A stretch of 64,000 nt of DNA from an uncultured Burkholderiales bacterium (lineage in GTDB: Bacteria; Pseudomonadota; Gammaproteobacteria; Burkholderiales; Burkholderiaceae_C), in assembly GCA_937891665.1 (NCBI GenBank), contig CALAGS010000139.1, positions 23,807-87,806 on the forward strand, read 5' to 3'. Position numbers and translations under genes: made by a program. Below the pieces are notes generated by a model. That model was not told where the DNA came from. It searched no databases and saw only the letters and a list, made by a program, of their open reading frames with translations. Every line of letters begins with the position of its first letter. The first letter of the stretch is position 1. Positions 32,844 to 42,822 of the stretch are shown in pieces.

Positions 32844-33419
32844 TCAAATAAGCTCCGTCACATCACGCAAATGCGCGGCTGTTTGCACGAGGTGTCTTTT
32901 CTCAAACAAATCAATCATGTCAGCAGCAGTCATGCCTGGCCGATTCCAACGAGTACGCATCTTTTTGATTGCCGTTAAAGCCTTTGGTGGATTCAGCATA
33001 ATTTGGTTGAGAACAAATTGATCGGGAGTTTGTATTTCAACATCAAACTGGGCTAACACGTGAGCTGGAAAGTCTTTGGTGTTTAAGCTAACAATTGCGT
33101 CTGCATTTCCGCGAATTGCTGCGGCAAGAACATGCCTATCGTTTTCATCTGGCAATATGACGCTTGGTATAAAAAGCTCATAGTCCACGATCAAGCAATC
33201 TGGAACTGCTGCACGCATCTGTTCAAGTAGCCTTGGTATCTTTTCACCCGCATCAGGGTACTTCTCTACGACTGAAGTTGTCCATTCCCTCTCAATTTCT
33301 TGAGTCCATCGAGCGGTGTATAAATCTGCATGAGCGAGACTTAGTAAAACATCTCGTTGCAATCGCGGAAACAAAACACACGCATCCAATACGGCCGTAT
33401 ATCGACCACTGATCGCCAA
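32844..33419 (-). CDS. PIN-domain protein (type II toxin-like RNase)
   Basis: AVLDACVLFPRLQRDVLLSLA N-terminal acidic motif; DENDRHVLAAAIRGNADAIVSLNTKDFP C-terminal PIN motif; directly follows an HTH gene. Confidence 0.8.
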   Translation of the reverse strand: MAISGRYTAVLDACVLFPRLQRDVLLSLAHADLYTARWTQEIEREWTTSVVEKYPDAGEKIPRLLEQMRAAVPDCLIVDYELFIPSVILPDENDRHVLAAAIRGNADAIVSLNTKDFPAHVLAQFDVEIQTPDQFVLNQIMLNPPKALTAIKKMRTRWNRPGMTAADMIDLFEKRHLVQTAAHLRDVTELI

Positions 33420-33884
33420 TTAAAGAGCCTCGCCGATATCGTCAGAATACTGACGTAGTTTTTGCAGAGCATTTTCAGAGCGCTGTTTTTGCGCTTCTTG
33501 GTAGCGTACGAGTTCTTCGAATTCGATGCGACGGTGACTGTTCACAAGACGACATTTCAGTCGATTTGCATCAATTTCTTTGATTACAAATGGTCTGGAA
33601 ACATTCAGAAACGCTGCTGCCTCTTGTGTCGTTAACTCACATTTTTGTGGAACTAAAAGCATTGGTTCACGCTTGGCCATTTGCCGCAACACATCTGCGA
33701 AAAATCTCAGAGCTCGTGGTGGTAGTTGCAACTCTGGAATTTGAGTCACGCCATCCTCAGTCGTGATGCTAATTTTGATGAACTCTGCGTTTGAATGGTC
33801 CAAAGCTGCGACCAAGCAAGCCCGAGCAACTCCCGCCATTTCTGCTTCAGCCTCACTGGCTGGATCTAGAACATGTTGACTCAT
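33420..33884 (-). CDS. Excisionase-type HTH DNA-binding protein (putative antitoxin)
   Basis: LTTQEAAAFLNVSRPFVIKEIDANRLKCRLVNSHRRIEFEELVRYQ; stop abuts the PIN gene start (33420/33419). Confidence 0.75.
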   Translation of the reverse strand: MSQHVLDPASEAEAEMAGVARACLVAALDHSNAEFIKISITTEDGVTQIPELQLPPRALRFFADVLRQMAKREPMLLVPQKCELTTQEAAAFLNVSRPFVIKEIDANRLKCRLVNSHRRIEFEELVRYQEAQKQRSENALQKLRQYSDDIGEAL

Positions 33885-33915
33885 TGATTTCTCCTAGCAG
33901 TTGCCAAAATTCATT

Positions 33916-33956
33916 AGACTTCTTCGAGGTCTTAATCGCAATATTAACATTAATCG
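33916..33956. promoter_or_regulatory. Candidate operator/promoter region of the TA module
   Basis: Imperfect palindrome AGACTTCTTCGAGGTCT (33916-33932) and direct repeat TTAATCG x2 (33932-33938, 33950-33956), upstream of the HTH gene. Confidence 0.4.
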
Positions 33957-33992
33957 AAATAAACGCAACGGTTCAGCCTACCAGAAATGACA

Positions 33993-34012
33993 AAGCCGCC
34001 CGAGGGCGGCTT
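33993..34012 (-). terminator. Candidate htpG terminator hairpin
   Basis: AAGCCGCCCGAGGGCGGCTT hairpin downstream of the htpG stop; weak U-tract. Confidence 0.4.
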
Positions 34013-34128
34013 GTCTCCTTTAAAGCACTTGGCCAAACCAAGCGGTCAAAAGGTAAGTCGTGAATGGACCATACAACAGAAGTTAAGAATGGCCGCTGTT
34101 TGAACTTGCATTTACCTTCAATTTCAAC

Positions 34129-36096
34129 TTAAACCAACAAAGCATTCACACGTCGCACATAGGCTGCTGGGTCTTCCGGCATGCCGCCTTCAGCCAACAA
34201 AGCTTGGTCAAACAGAATGTTGGCCAAGTCATGGAAGTGCACCGAGCCCTCGAGCTTCTTCACCAAAGCGTGCTCAGGATTCACTTCCAACACAGGCTTG
34301 GATTCCGGGGCTTGCTGACCCGCCTGCTTCAGCATGCGCGCTAATTGCATGCTCATGCCGTTGTCGGTGACCACCAAACAAGCAGGTGAGTCCACCAAGC
34401 GACTGGTCACGCGCACGTCTTCCGCTTTGTCTTTCAAAGCTTCTTTCAGTTTGGCCAGCAATGGCTTGAAGGTTTCTGCCGCTTCTTCGGCGGCTTTCTT
34501 TTCTTCTTCGTCTTGCAAACTGCCCAAGTCAAAGGCGCCTTTGGCCACGCTTTGCATGGGCGTGCCATCAAACTCGTGCATGAAGTTCAAAGCCCACTCG
34601 TCCACACGGTCGGTCATGAGCAAAACTTCAATACCCTTCTTCTTGAACACTTCAAGTTGTGGGCTGTGCTTGGCTGCAGCCAAGGTGTCGGCGGTGATGT
34701 AGTAGATGGCTTCTTGGCCTTCTTTCATGCGCGCTTTGTAGTTGGCCAAAGACACACTCACTTCGTCTGAAGATGTAGAAGCAAAGCGCAACAATTTGGC
34801 CAAGCGCTCGCGGTTGCCAAAGTCTTCGCCCAGGCCTTCTTTTAAGACAGCGCCAAACTCTTTGTAGAAACTGGTGTACTGGCCTTGCTTGGCTTTGTCT
34901 TCTTCGCTCACCACATCGGTTACGCCATCGGCAGAAGCTTCTGGTGCATCGTTGTTTTTGGCCAAGTCTTCCAACATCGACAACACGCGCTTGGTACAGC
35001 CTTCGCGAATGGCTTTGACGTCGCGGCTTTCTTGCAGCAACTCACGGCTGACGTTCAATGGCAAATCGGCAGAGTCCACCACGCCCTTCACAAAGCGCAA
35101 ATAGCTGGGCATGAGTGCTTCTGCATCGTCCATGATGAACACGCGCTTCACGTACAACTTGATGCCGGCTTTTTTGTCACGGTTCCACAAGTCTTGCGGT
35201 GCTTGTGAAGGAATGTACAAAAGCTGCGTGTATTCGGTGCTGCCTTCCACACGGTTGTGCGTCCAGGTCAGGGGCTCTGCAAAGTCTTTGCTGATTTGTT
35301 TGTAAAAATCTTTGTACTGCTCTTCGGTCACGTCTTTTTTAGGACGTGTCCACAAAGCCGTGGCTTTGTTGATGGCTTCCCATTCGCCAGTTTTGACCAT
35401 GCTGCCAGGTTGACGGCCTTCGCTCGCGTCTTTGCCAATCAGTTCGCCATCTTTCCACTCTTCTTTTTCCATCAAGATGGGCAAGCTGATGTGGTCGGAA
35501 TATTTGCCAACAATCTCTTTCAGCTTCCACGTGTTGGCGTATTGCAAGGCGTCTTCGCGCAAGTGCAAGACGATGCTGGTGCCGCGTGTGGCGCGCTCGA
35601 TGGCTTCCACTTCAAAGTCACCGGTGCCGCCGCTGATCCAACGCACGCCTTCGGAGGTGGGTGCCCCTGCACGGCGAGTTTCGACAGTGATCTTGTCGGC
35701 CACAATGAAACCAGAATAGAAGCCCACACCAAACTGACCAATAAGTTGTGCATCGGCCTTTTGATCGCCCGAGAGCTTGCTCACAAAGTCTTTGGTGCCG
35801 CTCTTGGCAATGGTGCCCAAATTATCGATGGCTTCTTGGGCCGTCATGCCAATGCCGTTGTCGGTAATGGTCAGGGTCTTGGCCTCGGTGTCAAATGACA
35901 AACGAACTTCCAAATTGGGCTGACTCTCATACAGCGCATCGTTGTTTAAAGCTTCAAAGCGCAGTTTGTCGCATGCGTCTGAAGCGTTGGACACCAATTC
36001 GCGCACAAAAATTTCGGGGTTGGAATACAGGGAGTGGGTGACCAAATGAAGCAGTTGGGCCACTTCGGCTTGGAAAGCATGGGTCTTTTTAGTCAT
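34129..36096 (-). CDS. htpG: Molecular chaperone HtpG (Hsp90)
   Basis: [62 protein letters not shown]. Confidence 0.97.
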   Translation of the reverse strand: MTKKTHAFQAEVAQLLHLVTHSLYSNPEIFVRELVSNASDACDKLRFEALNNDALYESQPNLEVRLSFDTEAKTLTITDNGIGMTAQEAIDNLGTIAKSGTKDFVSKLSGDQKADAQLIGQFGVGFYSGFIVADKITVETRRAGAPTSEGVRWISGGTGDFEVEAIERATRGTSIVLHLREDALQYANTWKLKEIVGKYSDHISLPILMEKEEWKDGELIGKDASEGRQPGSMVKTGEWEAINKATALWTRPKKDVTEEQYKDFYKQISKDFAEPLTWTHNRVEGSTEYTQLLYIPSQAPQDLWNRDKKAGIKLYVKRVFIMDDAEALMPSYLRFVKGVVDSADLPLNVSRELLQESRDVKAIREGCTKRVLSMLEDLAKNNDAPEASADGVTDVVSEEDKAKQGQYTSFYKEFGAVLKEGLGEDFGNRERLAKLLRFASTSSDEVSVSLANYKARMKEGQEAIYYITADTLAAAKHSPQLEVFKKKGIEVLLMTDRVDEWALNFMHEFDGTPMQSVAKGAFDLGSLQDEEEKKAAEEAAETFKPLLAKLKEALKDKAEDVRVTSRLVDSPACLVVTDNGMSMQLARMLKQAGQQAPESKPVLEVNPEHALVKKLEGSVHFHDLANILFDQALLAEGGMPEDPAAYVRRVNALLV

Positions 36097-36173
36097 CTTC
36101 TGAAGAGCGGTTAATAGGGTTTAAAAAGGTTCTGCCGCACAGACGGCAAGGGCCAAAACAGCCGCAACTTGAG

Positions 36174-36201
36174 AGTTGGGGATGGGTTGGAAAATTTCAA
36201 G
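36174..36201 (-). promoter_or_regulatory. Sigma-32 (heat shock) promoter of htpG
   Basis: On the minus strand: CTTGAAA-N13-CCCCAACT, close to the sigma-32 consensus CTTGAAA-N11-14-CCCCATNT, about 78 nt upstream of the htpG ATG. Confidence 0.75.
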
Positions 36202-36225
36202 GGGTTTTTTGAGGCAGAAGGGGCC

Positions 36226-37080
36226 TTAAAACGACTCTTTGGGGCCCAAATAACGCCACTGCCCTACCGGCAAAGCGCCCAAGCTGATGCGCCCCATGCG
36301 AATCCGCTTGAGTCCGACGACTTTCAAGCCCACTTGCTCGCACATGCGCCTAATTTGACGTTTCTTGCCTTCCTTCAGCACAAAGCGGAGTTGCTCTGCG
36401 TTTTGCCACTCCACTTGCGCCGGTTTCAAGGGTTTGCCATCCAAACTGAGGCCATGCCTTAAGCGTTGCATCTGTGCCGCCGGAAAATGCGCTTGCACGT
36501 TGACCGCAATATCGCCTTGCGGCCCCGTGCAAGTGACGCGTACCAAATATTCTTTCTCCATGTCGGCGTCTTCGCCAATGAGCTGTCGGGCGACACGGCC
36601 GTCTTGGGTCATGACCAGCAGACCCACTGAGTCAATGTCCAAGCGGCCGGCAGGCGCCAGACCTTTGAACTGCGCAGGGCTGAATCGAATTCGGGTGGTG
36701 TCGCCCGACCATTGATTGCGCGCTTGAAACAGCACCATGGCGGGTTCGTGACCATCTTCGGCCTGGCCACTCACGTAGCCCATGGGCTTGTGCAGTAGCA
36801 CCGTCACTTGCTGTTCTTGTTGGGCTTGAGCTTCACGTTCTACCGTGATGCGATCGGTGGAGCCCACTTGCATGCCCATCTCGGCCACTTGGCCATTGAC
36901 CCTCACCCACCCCTGCTCAATCCAGGCATCAGCTTCTCGGCGTGAGCAAAGTCCTAGCTCGGCCATGCGCTTGTTCAAGCGGACGGTGGTAGCGCCAGAG
37001 GCACTGGGGTGTGCGCTTGAGACCGCGTTGGCAGGTCGTGGCGCGCGAGCAAAGGCTGGCTTTGGAGGAGGCTGATTCAT
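36226..37080 (-). CDS. RsuA/RluB/E/F-family pseudouridine synthase (RluF-like)
   Basis: VRLNKRMAELGLCSRREADAWIEQGWVRVNGQ (S4 domain); APAGRLDIDSVGLLVMTQDGRVARQL. Confidence 0.88.
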   Translation of the reverse strand: MNQPPPKPAFARAPRPANAVSSAHPSASGATTVRLNKRMAELGLCSRREADAWIEQGWVRVNGQVAEMGMQVGSTDRITVEREAQAQQEQQVTVLLHKPMGYVSGQAEDGHEPAMVLFQARNQWSGDTTRIRFSPAQFKGLAPAGRLDIDSVGLLVMTQDGRVARQLIGEDADMEKEYLVRVTCTGPQGDIAVNVQAHFPAAQMQRLRHGLSLDGKPLKPAQVEWQNAEQLRFVLKEGKKRQIRRMCEQVGLKVVGLKRIRMGRISLGALPVGQWRYLGPKESF

Positions 37081-37820
37081 AAAACGTTTTCTTTGGACGG
37101 ATTGTCCCTGTTTCTGCGGTCAATCATGCGGGTTCGGAGGCCATGCAAATTCAAAATGCGAACGCCGCCATATTCAACCCGTATGAGCTCCTCTTCCTGC
37201 AGGTGAATCATGGCTTCATTCACACGCTGCCTGGAAAGCCCCACCAAATAAGCAAGCTCTTGTTGGGTGATGCGCAGTAAATCGCCCACACCTGGAAACA
37301 GAACCGGATTAAAGAGTGCCGCCAAATTGCGGGCAACACGCAAATCAGGATTGCTCAATCGGTCAAACTCCCTGGCCGCAATGAACTGCGCCAAGCGCTC
37401 ATTCAATTGGTTCATTACAAAGCGGTTAAAGCCCAAAGAGTTGTCAATCAACCAATGAAATGTGTCAAGGGGCAAGCCCGCTACCACACTGGCTCGCAAG
37501 GCTTGAATGTTGTAGCGATAATCCTCGCGTTTCAAGGCAGTGCCTTCGCCAAACCAACCGCCTGGTGGCACACCTGTGAAGGTCATGGTTTGGCCATCTT
37601 CGTTGTCGGTGCTCATTTTGAGCAGCCCCGACACAGTGCCAAACCAATAAGTGACAGGGCGACCCACGCGGCACACAAAATCTCCTTTTTCGGCATCGCC
37701 CACGCGCAACGCATTGATGGCACGCTCACGCTCTTTAGGTAAGAGCGAAACCAGCCAAGGGATGCTGGTCAACTCCTCCTCGGTGGGTGGGCGCCTTCTT
37801 TGATGCAGGTCAGATGGCAT
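37077..37820 (-). CDS. Crp/Fnr family transcriptional regulator
   Basis: Cyclic-nucleotide-binding-type domain; ITQQELAYLVGLSRQRVNEAMIHLQEEELI HTH; overlaps the pseudouridine synthase start. ATG at 37820 preferred over the TTG at 37898. Confidence 0.88.
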   Translation of the reverse strand: MPSDLHQRRRPPTEEELTSIPWLVSLLPKERERAINALRVGDAEKGDFVCRVGRPVTYWFGTVSGLLKMSTDNEDGQTMTFTGVPPGGWFGEGTALKREDYRYNIQALRASVVAGLPLDTFHWLIDNSLGFNRFVMNQLNERLAQFIAAREFDRLSNPDLRVARNLAALFNPVLFPGVGDLLRITQQELAYLVGLSRQRVNEAMIHLQEEELIRVEYGGVRILNLHGLRTRMIDRRNRDNPSKENVL

Positions 37821-37880
37821 GTCAATTTGCTGTAAGACGTTGAAAATCTTAGGGAAAATCCTAGTGGGTGAATCTATAGA

Positions 37881-37898
37881 TTGTCGTCGAAACGACAA
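37881..37898. promoter_or_regulatory. CRP-family operator palindrome
   Basis: TTGTCGT-CGAA-ACGACAA, perfect 7+7 inverted repeat (TGTCG-N6-CGACA), between the Crp/Fnr gene and the divergent ligase/liv operon. Confidence 0.7.
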
Positions 37899-37986
37899 CT
37901 TAGCGTCAAATCAGAGTCTAGCATCTGGTTTCAGTATTCAAACAGTCTCTCTTTATTGATAAAGACTGAGATCAACTAGGACCCGT

Positions 37987-39933
37987 ATGCAGACGACCTT
38001 TCCCCAATTGCTGTTGACGCACGCCTCGCAAAGACCCTCTGCGCCAGCCATGCGTGAAAAAGAATATGGCATTTGGCAAACCATCAGTTGGCAAGCCATG
38101 GCCACCATGGTGTCACACATGGCGTGTGGCTTGCACCAAGCAGGCTTAAAACGGGGTGAGCACATGGTGGTGGTGGGATCTAACCGTCCTCGCCTTTACG
38201 CCACCATGTTGGCTGCGCAATCGCTGGGCGCTATTCCAATTCCCTTGTACCAGGACGCAGCCGCTGCTGAATGTGTTTTCCCCATGACCAATGCCGAAGT
38301 GCGTTTGTGTGTCGTGGAAGATCAAGAGCAAGTGGACAAAATGTTAGAGGTGCGTGAAACCTACACCGCTCTCACGCACATTTATTACGACGACCCCAGG
38401 GGCTTGCGCAAATACGATGAACCCGGTCTCGGTTCGATGGACGAGTTGTTGGCAGCGGGAGAAGCTTTTTCCAAGCAGCACCCCCAGTTTTACAAAGAAC
38501 AAGTTGAAGCAGGCACCAAAGACGATGTGGCTGCCATGTTCTTCACATCTGGTACGACGGGCAATCCCAAAGGTGTTGTGCACACACACGGTACCCTGAT
38601 CGACCGCGCACAAGCTGGCGCCGAATTTGATCGGCTCACGTCCAACGAAGACGTGCTGGCCTATTTGCCACCGGCTTGGATTGGTCAAAATATTTTCAGC
38701 TACGCACAGTGGTTGGTGGCTGGCTATGTTGTCAATTGCCCCGAGTCTTCTGCCACCGTCATGATCGACTTGAAAGAGATTGGCCCTACCTATTACTTTG
38801 CACCGCCTCGGGTGTTTGAAGGCATGCTCACCAGTGTGAGCATTCGCATGGAAGATGCCAGCAGCATCAAGCGCAACTTGTACAAATACTTCATGAGCTT
38901 GGCCATGAAAGTCGGCCCCAAGCGCATGGATGGCGAGTCCATCGGTTTGTTCAACAGCCTTATGTATGCCTTGGGCAATATGCTGGTGTACGGCCCCTTG
39001 CGCAACAACCTCGGTTTTAGCCGCGTGCGCGTGGCCTACACCGCGGGTGAAGCCATTGGCCCCGATTTGTTCAGCTTTTACCGCTCCATTGGCGTCAATT
39101 TGAAACAGCTTTATGGTTCCACCGAAACGGCTGTGTTTGTGTGCTTGCAGCCCGACAACCAAGCCCGAGCCGATACCGTGGGCGTGCCTTGCCGCGGGGT
39201 TGAAATCAAAGTGGCCGACAACGGCGAAATTTTGGTCAAGTCACCTGGCCTGCTCAAAGGCTATTACAAAAACCCAGAAGCCACTGCCGAAGTTTTGACA
39301 GCGGACGGGTGGTACCACACCAGCGATGCCGGTTTCTTAGACAGCCATGGCCACCTCAAGATCATTGACCGCGTGAAAGACGTGGGCCGCATCAAAGGCG
39401 GCAACAACGACGGCGCCATGTTTGCGCCCAAGTATGTCGAAAACAAACTCAAGTTCTTTCCGCACATCAAAGAAGTGGTGGCCTATGGCGATCAGCGCGA
39501 TCAAGTCTGCGTCATGATCAACATCGACTTTGATGCGGTGGGCAACTGGGCCGAGCGTCGCAATTTGCCGTACGCCGGTTACGCCGACTTGGCGCAAAAG
39601 CCAGAAGTCTATGAACTCATTCGAGAATGTGTTGAGCAAGTCAATGCCGATTTGGCTGAAGACACATTGCTGGCAGGCAGTCAAGTCAGTCGCTTTTTGG
39701 TGTTGCACAAAGAGCTCGATGCTGACGATGGCGAACTGACGCGCACCAACAAAGTCCGTCGCGGCTTTATTGCCGAAAAATACTTGCCCTTGGTCGACGC
39801 TTTGTATGGCGGCTTGGCCACCCAGTTCATTGAAACGGTTGTGAAATTTGAAGATGGCCGCACTGGCAGTGTGAGCGCCACCCTCCATATTTCAGACGCC
39901 AAAACATTTGTACCCGTGAAGGCTGCAGCTTGA
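37987..39933 (+). CDS. AMP-forming acyl-CoA ligase (long-chain type), first gene of the liv-type operon
   Basis: MFFTSGTTGNPKGVVHTHGT; QLYGSTETAVFVC; GWYHTSDAGFLDSHGHLKIIDRVKDVG. Confidence 0.9.
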   Translation: MQTTFPQLLLTHASQRPSAPAMREKEYGIWQTISWQAMATMVSHMACGLHQAGLKRGEHMVVVGSNRPRLYATMLAAQSLGAIPIPLYQDAAAAECVFPMTNAEVRLCVVEDQEQVDKMLEVRETYTALTHIYYDDPRGLRKYDEPGLGSMDELLAAGEAFSKQHPQFYKEQVEAGTKDDVAAMFFTSGTTGNPKGVVHTHGTLIDRAQAGAEFDRLTSNEDVLAYLPPAWIGQNIFSYAQWLVAGYVVNCPESSATVMIDLKEIGPTYYFAPPRVFEGMLTSVSIRMEDASSIKRNLYKYFMSLAMKVGPKRMDGESIGLFNSLMYALGNMLVYGPLRNNLGFSRVRVAYTAGEAIGPDLFSFYRSIGVNLKQLYGSTETAVFVCLQPDNQARADTVGVPCRGVEIKVADNGEILVKSPGLLKGYYKNPEATAEVLTADGWYHTSDAGFLDSHGHLKIIDRVKDVGRIKGGNNDGAMFAPKYVENKLKFFPHIKEVVAYGDQRDQVCVMINIDFDAVGNWAERRNLPYAGYADLAQKPEVYELIRECVEQVNADLAEDTLLAGSQVSRFLVLHKELDADDGELTRTNKVRRGFIAEKYLPLVDALYGGLATQFIETVVKFEDGRTGSVSATLHISDAKTFVPVKAAA

Positions 39934-39964
39934 ACGCGGCTTGCCTCAACACAGAGAAATCAGC

Positions 39965-40747
39965 ATGACCAAAAAAATTGGCGACGTCATTTTGGATGTG
40001 AACAACATCAGCCTCCGGTTTGGTGGCGTGAAAGCGCTGACCGATATTTCTTTCAATGTGAAAGAACATGAAATTCGCGCCATCATTGGCCCCAATGGTG
40101 CCGGCAAAAGCTCCATGCTCAATTGCATCAATGGGGTCTACACACCGCAAGAAGGCAGCATCACATTTCGAGGCCAAACTTTTGACCACATGGACAGCCG
40201 CCAAGTGGCCGAAATGGGTGTCGCCCGCACGTTCCAAAACTTGGCCTTGTTCAAAGGCATGAGCGTGATTGACAACATCATGACCGGACGCAACTTGCGC
40301 ATCAAGAGCAATATTTTCATGCAAGCCTTGCGCATTGGCCCAGCCCAAGCGGAAGAAGAGCAGCACCGAGATTTTGTCGAACACATCATCGACTTTCTTG
40401 AAATCCAGGCACATCGCAAAACACCGGTGGGCCAATTGCCTTACGGATTGCAAAAGCGGGTTGACCTCGGCCGTGCGCTTGCCATGGAGCCGCAAGTCTT
40501 GTTACTCGATGAACCCATGGCCGGCATGAACGTCGAAGAAAAGCAGGACATGAGCCGTTTCATCTTGGATGTCAACGACGAGTTTGGTACCACCATTGTA
40601 CTGATCGAACACGACATGAGTGTGGTGATGGACATTTCAGACCGCGTGGTGGTGCTGGACTATGGCAAAAAAATCGGCGACGGGACTCCCGAAGAAGTGC
40701 GTAACAACGAAGAAGTGATCAGTGCCTACCTTGGCACCAGTCATTGA
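39965..40747 (+). CDS. livG: Branched-chain-type ABC transporter ATP-binding protein LivG
   Basis: FGGVKALTDISFNVKEHEIRAIIGPNGAGKSSMLNCINGVYTPQEG; ATG at 39965. Confidence 0.9.
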   Translation: MTKKIGDVILDVNNISLRFGGVKALTDISFNVKEHEIRAIIGPNGAGKSSMLNCINGVYTPQEGSITFRGQTFDHMDSRQVAEMGVARTFQNLALFKGMSVIDNIMTGRNLRIKSNIFMQALRIGPAQAEEEQHRDFVEHIIDFLEIQAHRKTPVGQLPYGLQKRVDLGRALAMEPQVLLLDEPMAGMNVEEKQDMSRFILDVNDEFGTTIVLIEHDMSVVMDISDRVVVLDYGKKIGDGTPEEVRNNEEVISAYLGTSH

Positions 40748-40757
40748 GGAGAACAAC

Positions 40758-41687
40758 ATGGCATTTTTCTTGGAAGCTCTACTGGGTGGCCTCATGGCCG
40801 GCATGCTGTATGCCTTGGTGGCACTCGGCTTCGTGCTGATTTTCAAAGCGTCTGGTGTGTTTAATTTTGCGCAAGGCGCGATGGTGCTGTTTGCTGCTTT
40901 GGCTATGGCGCGTTTTGCCGAATGGGTGCCCGATGTATTGGGTTTGGACAACAAGATTCTGAGCAACGTCATTGCCTTTGCTTTGGCGGCCGCTTTGATG
41001 TTCATGTTGGCTTGGCTCATTGAACGCTTGGTCTTGCGTCACTTGGTTAACCAAGAAGGCGTGACTTTGCTCATGGCCACGCTGGGCATCACTTACTTCA
41101 TCGATGGTTTGGGTCAGACTATTTTTGGCAGCGATATTTACAAGATCGATGTGGGCATGCCCAAAGAGCCCGTCTTTTTGTTGGACTCTGTTTTTCCAGG
41201 CGGTGTGCTGGTCAACTTGGAAGATGTGTATGCGGCTGTCATTGCCGCCTTGCTGGTGGTTGCTTTGTCCTTGTTTTTCCAAAAAACCAGCACCGGCCGT
41301 GCGCTGCGTGCGGTGGCCGATGACCACCAAGCTGCGCAGTCTATTGGCATTCCTCTCAACCGCATTTGGGTCATTGTGTGGTTTGTGGCGGGCATCACCG
41401 CTTTGGTGGCGGGCATCATTTGGGGTTCTAAAATGGGCGTCCAGTTCTCCTTGACCACGGTGGCTTTGCGCGCACTGCCCGTCATTATTTTGGGTGGCCT
41501 CACGTCTGTGCCTGGCGCCATCATTGGCGGCCTGATCATTGGTGTTGGCGAAAAACTGTCCGAAGTTTTTCTCGGCCCTTATGTGGGCGGCGGCATTGAA
41601 ATTTGGTTTGCGTATGTCCTTGCATTGGTCTTTTTGCTGTTCCGACCCCAAGGTTTGTTTGGCGAAAAAATCATTGATCGCGTCTAA
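40758..41687 (+). CDS. livH: Branched-chain-type ABC transporter permease LivH
   Basis: LLGGLMAGMLYALVALGFVLIFKASGVFNFAQGAMVLFAAL; ATG at 40758. Confidence 0.92.
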   Translation: MAFFLEALLGGLMAGMLYALVALGFVLIFKASGVFNFAQGAMVLFAALAMARFAEWVPDVLGLDNKILSNVIAFALAAALMFMLAWLIERLVLRHLVNQEGVTLLMATLGITYFIDGLGQTIFGSDIYKIDVGMPKEPVFLLDSVFPGGVLVNLEDVYAAVIAALLVVALSLFFQKTSTGRALRAVADDHQAAQSIGIPLNRIWVIVWFVAGITALVAGIIWGSKMGVQFSLTTVALRALPVIILGGLTSVPGAIIGGLIIGVGEKLSEVFLGPYVGGGIEIWFAYVLALVFLLFRPQGLFGEKIIDRV

Positions 41688-41698
41688 GGAATCACAAC

Positions 41699-42775
41699 AT
41701 GTTTTACAGAGAAAACGGTCAATTCAAAACTTCCTACAGAAGTGACCAGCAAATTTTTGCCATCGCGCAAGATCGTTGGGCTATTCTGGCATTGGTCGCC
41801 TTCGCCTTCATTGGCGTGCCCTTTCTGGTCGACGAATACATGTTCAGGGCCATCTTGATTCCCTTCTTGATCTTGGCCTTGGCCGCCCTGGGCGTCAACA
41901 TCTTGGTGGGTTATTGCGGCCAAATATCTTTGGGCTCGGGTGCCTTCATGGCAGTTGGTGCCTACATGGCCTACAACACCTACATTCGCATTGAAGGCAT
42001 GCCCCTGATCCTTGCGTTGTTGAGTGGGGGATTTTTTGCCACTTTGGTGGGCGTATTTTTCGGCATTCCAAGTTTGCGAGTGAAGGGCCTTTATTTGGCC
42101 GTGGCCACCTTGGCCGCTCAATTCTTTTGCGATTGGGCGTTCTTGCGCGTGGGCTGGTTTACCAACAACACCGCTTCAGGCTCGGTTAACGTGTCCAACT
42201 TGAACGTCATGGGCTGGGTCATTCAAAGCCCGGTTGAAAAATACCTTTTCTGCTTGGCCTTTTTGGTGGTGTTTGCGTTGCTTGCCAAAAACTTGGTGCG
42301 CTCAGCCATTGGCCGCGAGTGGATGGCCATTCGCGACATGGATGTGGCTGCGGCAGTCATTGGCATTCGCCCCATGTACGCCAAGCTCAGCGCTTTTGCG
42401 GTGAGCTCCTTCATTGTGGGCGTTGCGGGCGCTTTGTGGGGCTTTGTGCATTTGGGCTCTTGGGAGCCCGCTGCGTTTTCAATTGATCGCTCATTCCAAT
42501 TGCTGTTCATGGTGATCATTGGCGGCATGGGCTCCATCATGGGCAGCTTTTTTGGTGCCGCTTTCATTGTGGTGTTGCCTATTTTTCTGAATCAGTTTTT
42601 GCCTTGGGTGGGCAGCTTGGTGGGAGTGGTCATCTCCACTGCCGCCATCTCTCACGCTGAGTTCATGATTTTTGGTGCCTTGATTGTTTGGTTCTTGATT
42701 GTTGAGCCGCATGGCTTGGCAAAATTGTGGTCAGTGGCGAAGCAAAAACTTCGCCTCTGGCCTTTCCCTCATTGA
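41699..42775 (+). CDS. livM: Branched-chain-type ABC transporter permease LivM
   Basis: LGVNILVGYCGQISLGSGAFMAVGAYMAYN; GMGSIMGSFFGAAFIV. Confidence 0.92.
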   Translation: MFYRENGQFKTSYRSDQQIFAIAQDRWAILALVAFAFIGVPFLVDEYMFRAILIPFLILALAALGVNILVGYCGQISLGSGAFMAVGAYMAYNTYIRIEGMPLILALLSGGFFATLVGVFFGIPSLRVKGLYLAVATLAAQFFCDWAFLRVGWFTNNTASGSVNVSNLNVMGWVIQSPVEKYLFCLAFLVVFALLAKNLVRSAIGREWMAIRDMDVAAAVIGIRPMYAKLSAFAVSSFIVGVAGALWGFVHLGSWEPAAFSIDRSFQLLFMVIIGGMGSIMGSFFGAAFIVVLPIFLNQFLPWVGSLVGVVISTAAISHAEFMIFGALIVWFLIVEPHGLAKLWSVAKQKLRLWPFPH

Positions 42776-42822
42776 TTTTTTCCGCAGTGCTTCACACTTT
42801 TATTTTTTTACAGGAGACAACC

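Noticed and set aside
40779-41651. 290-aa minus-strand ORF opposite livH
   Set aside because: Antisense shadow of a clear permease gene; composition (Gln/His/Asn rich) is not protein-like.
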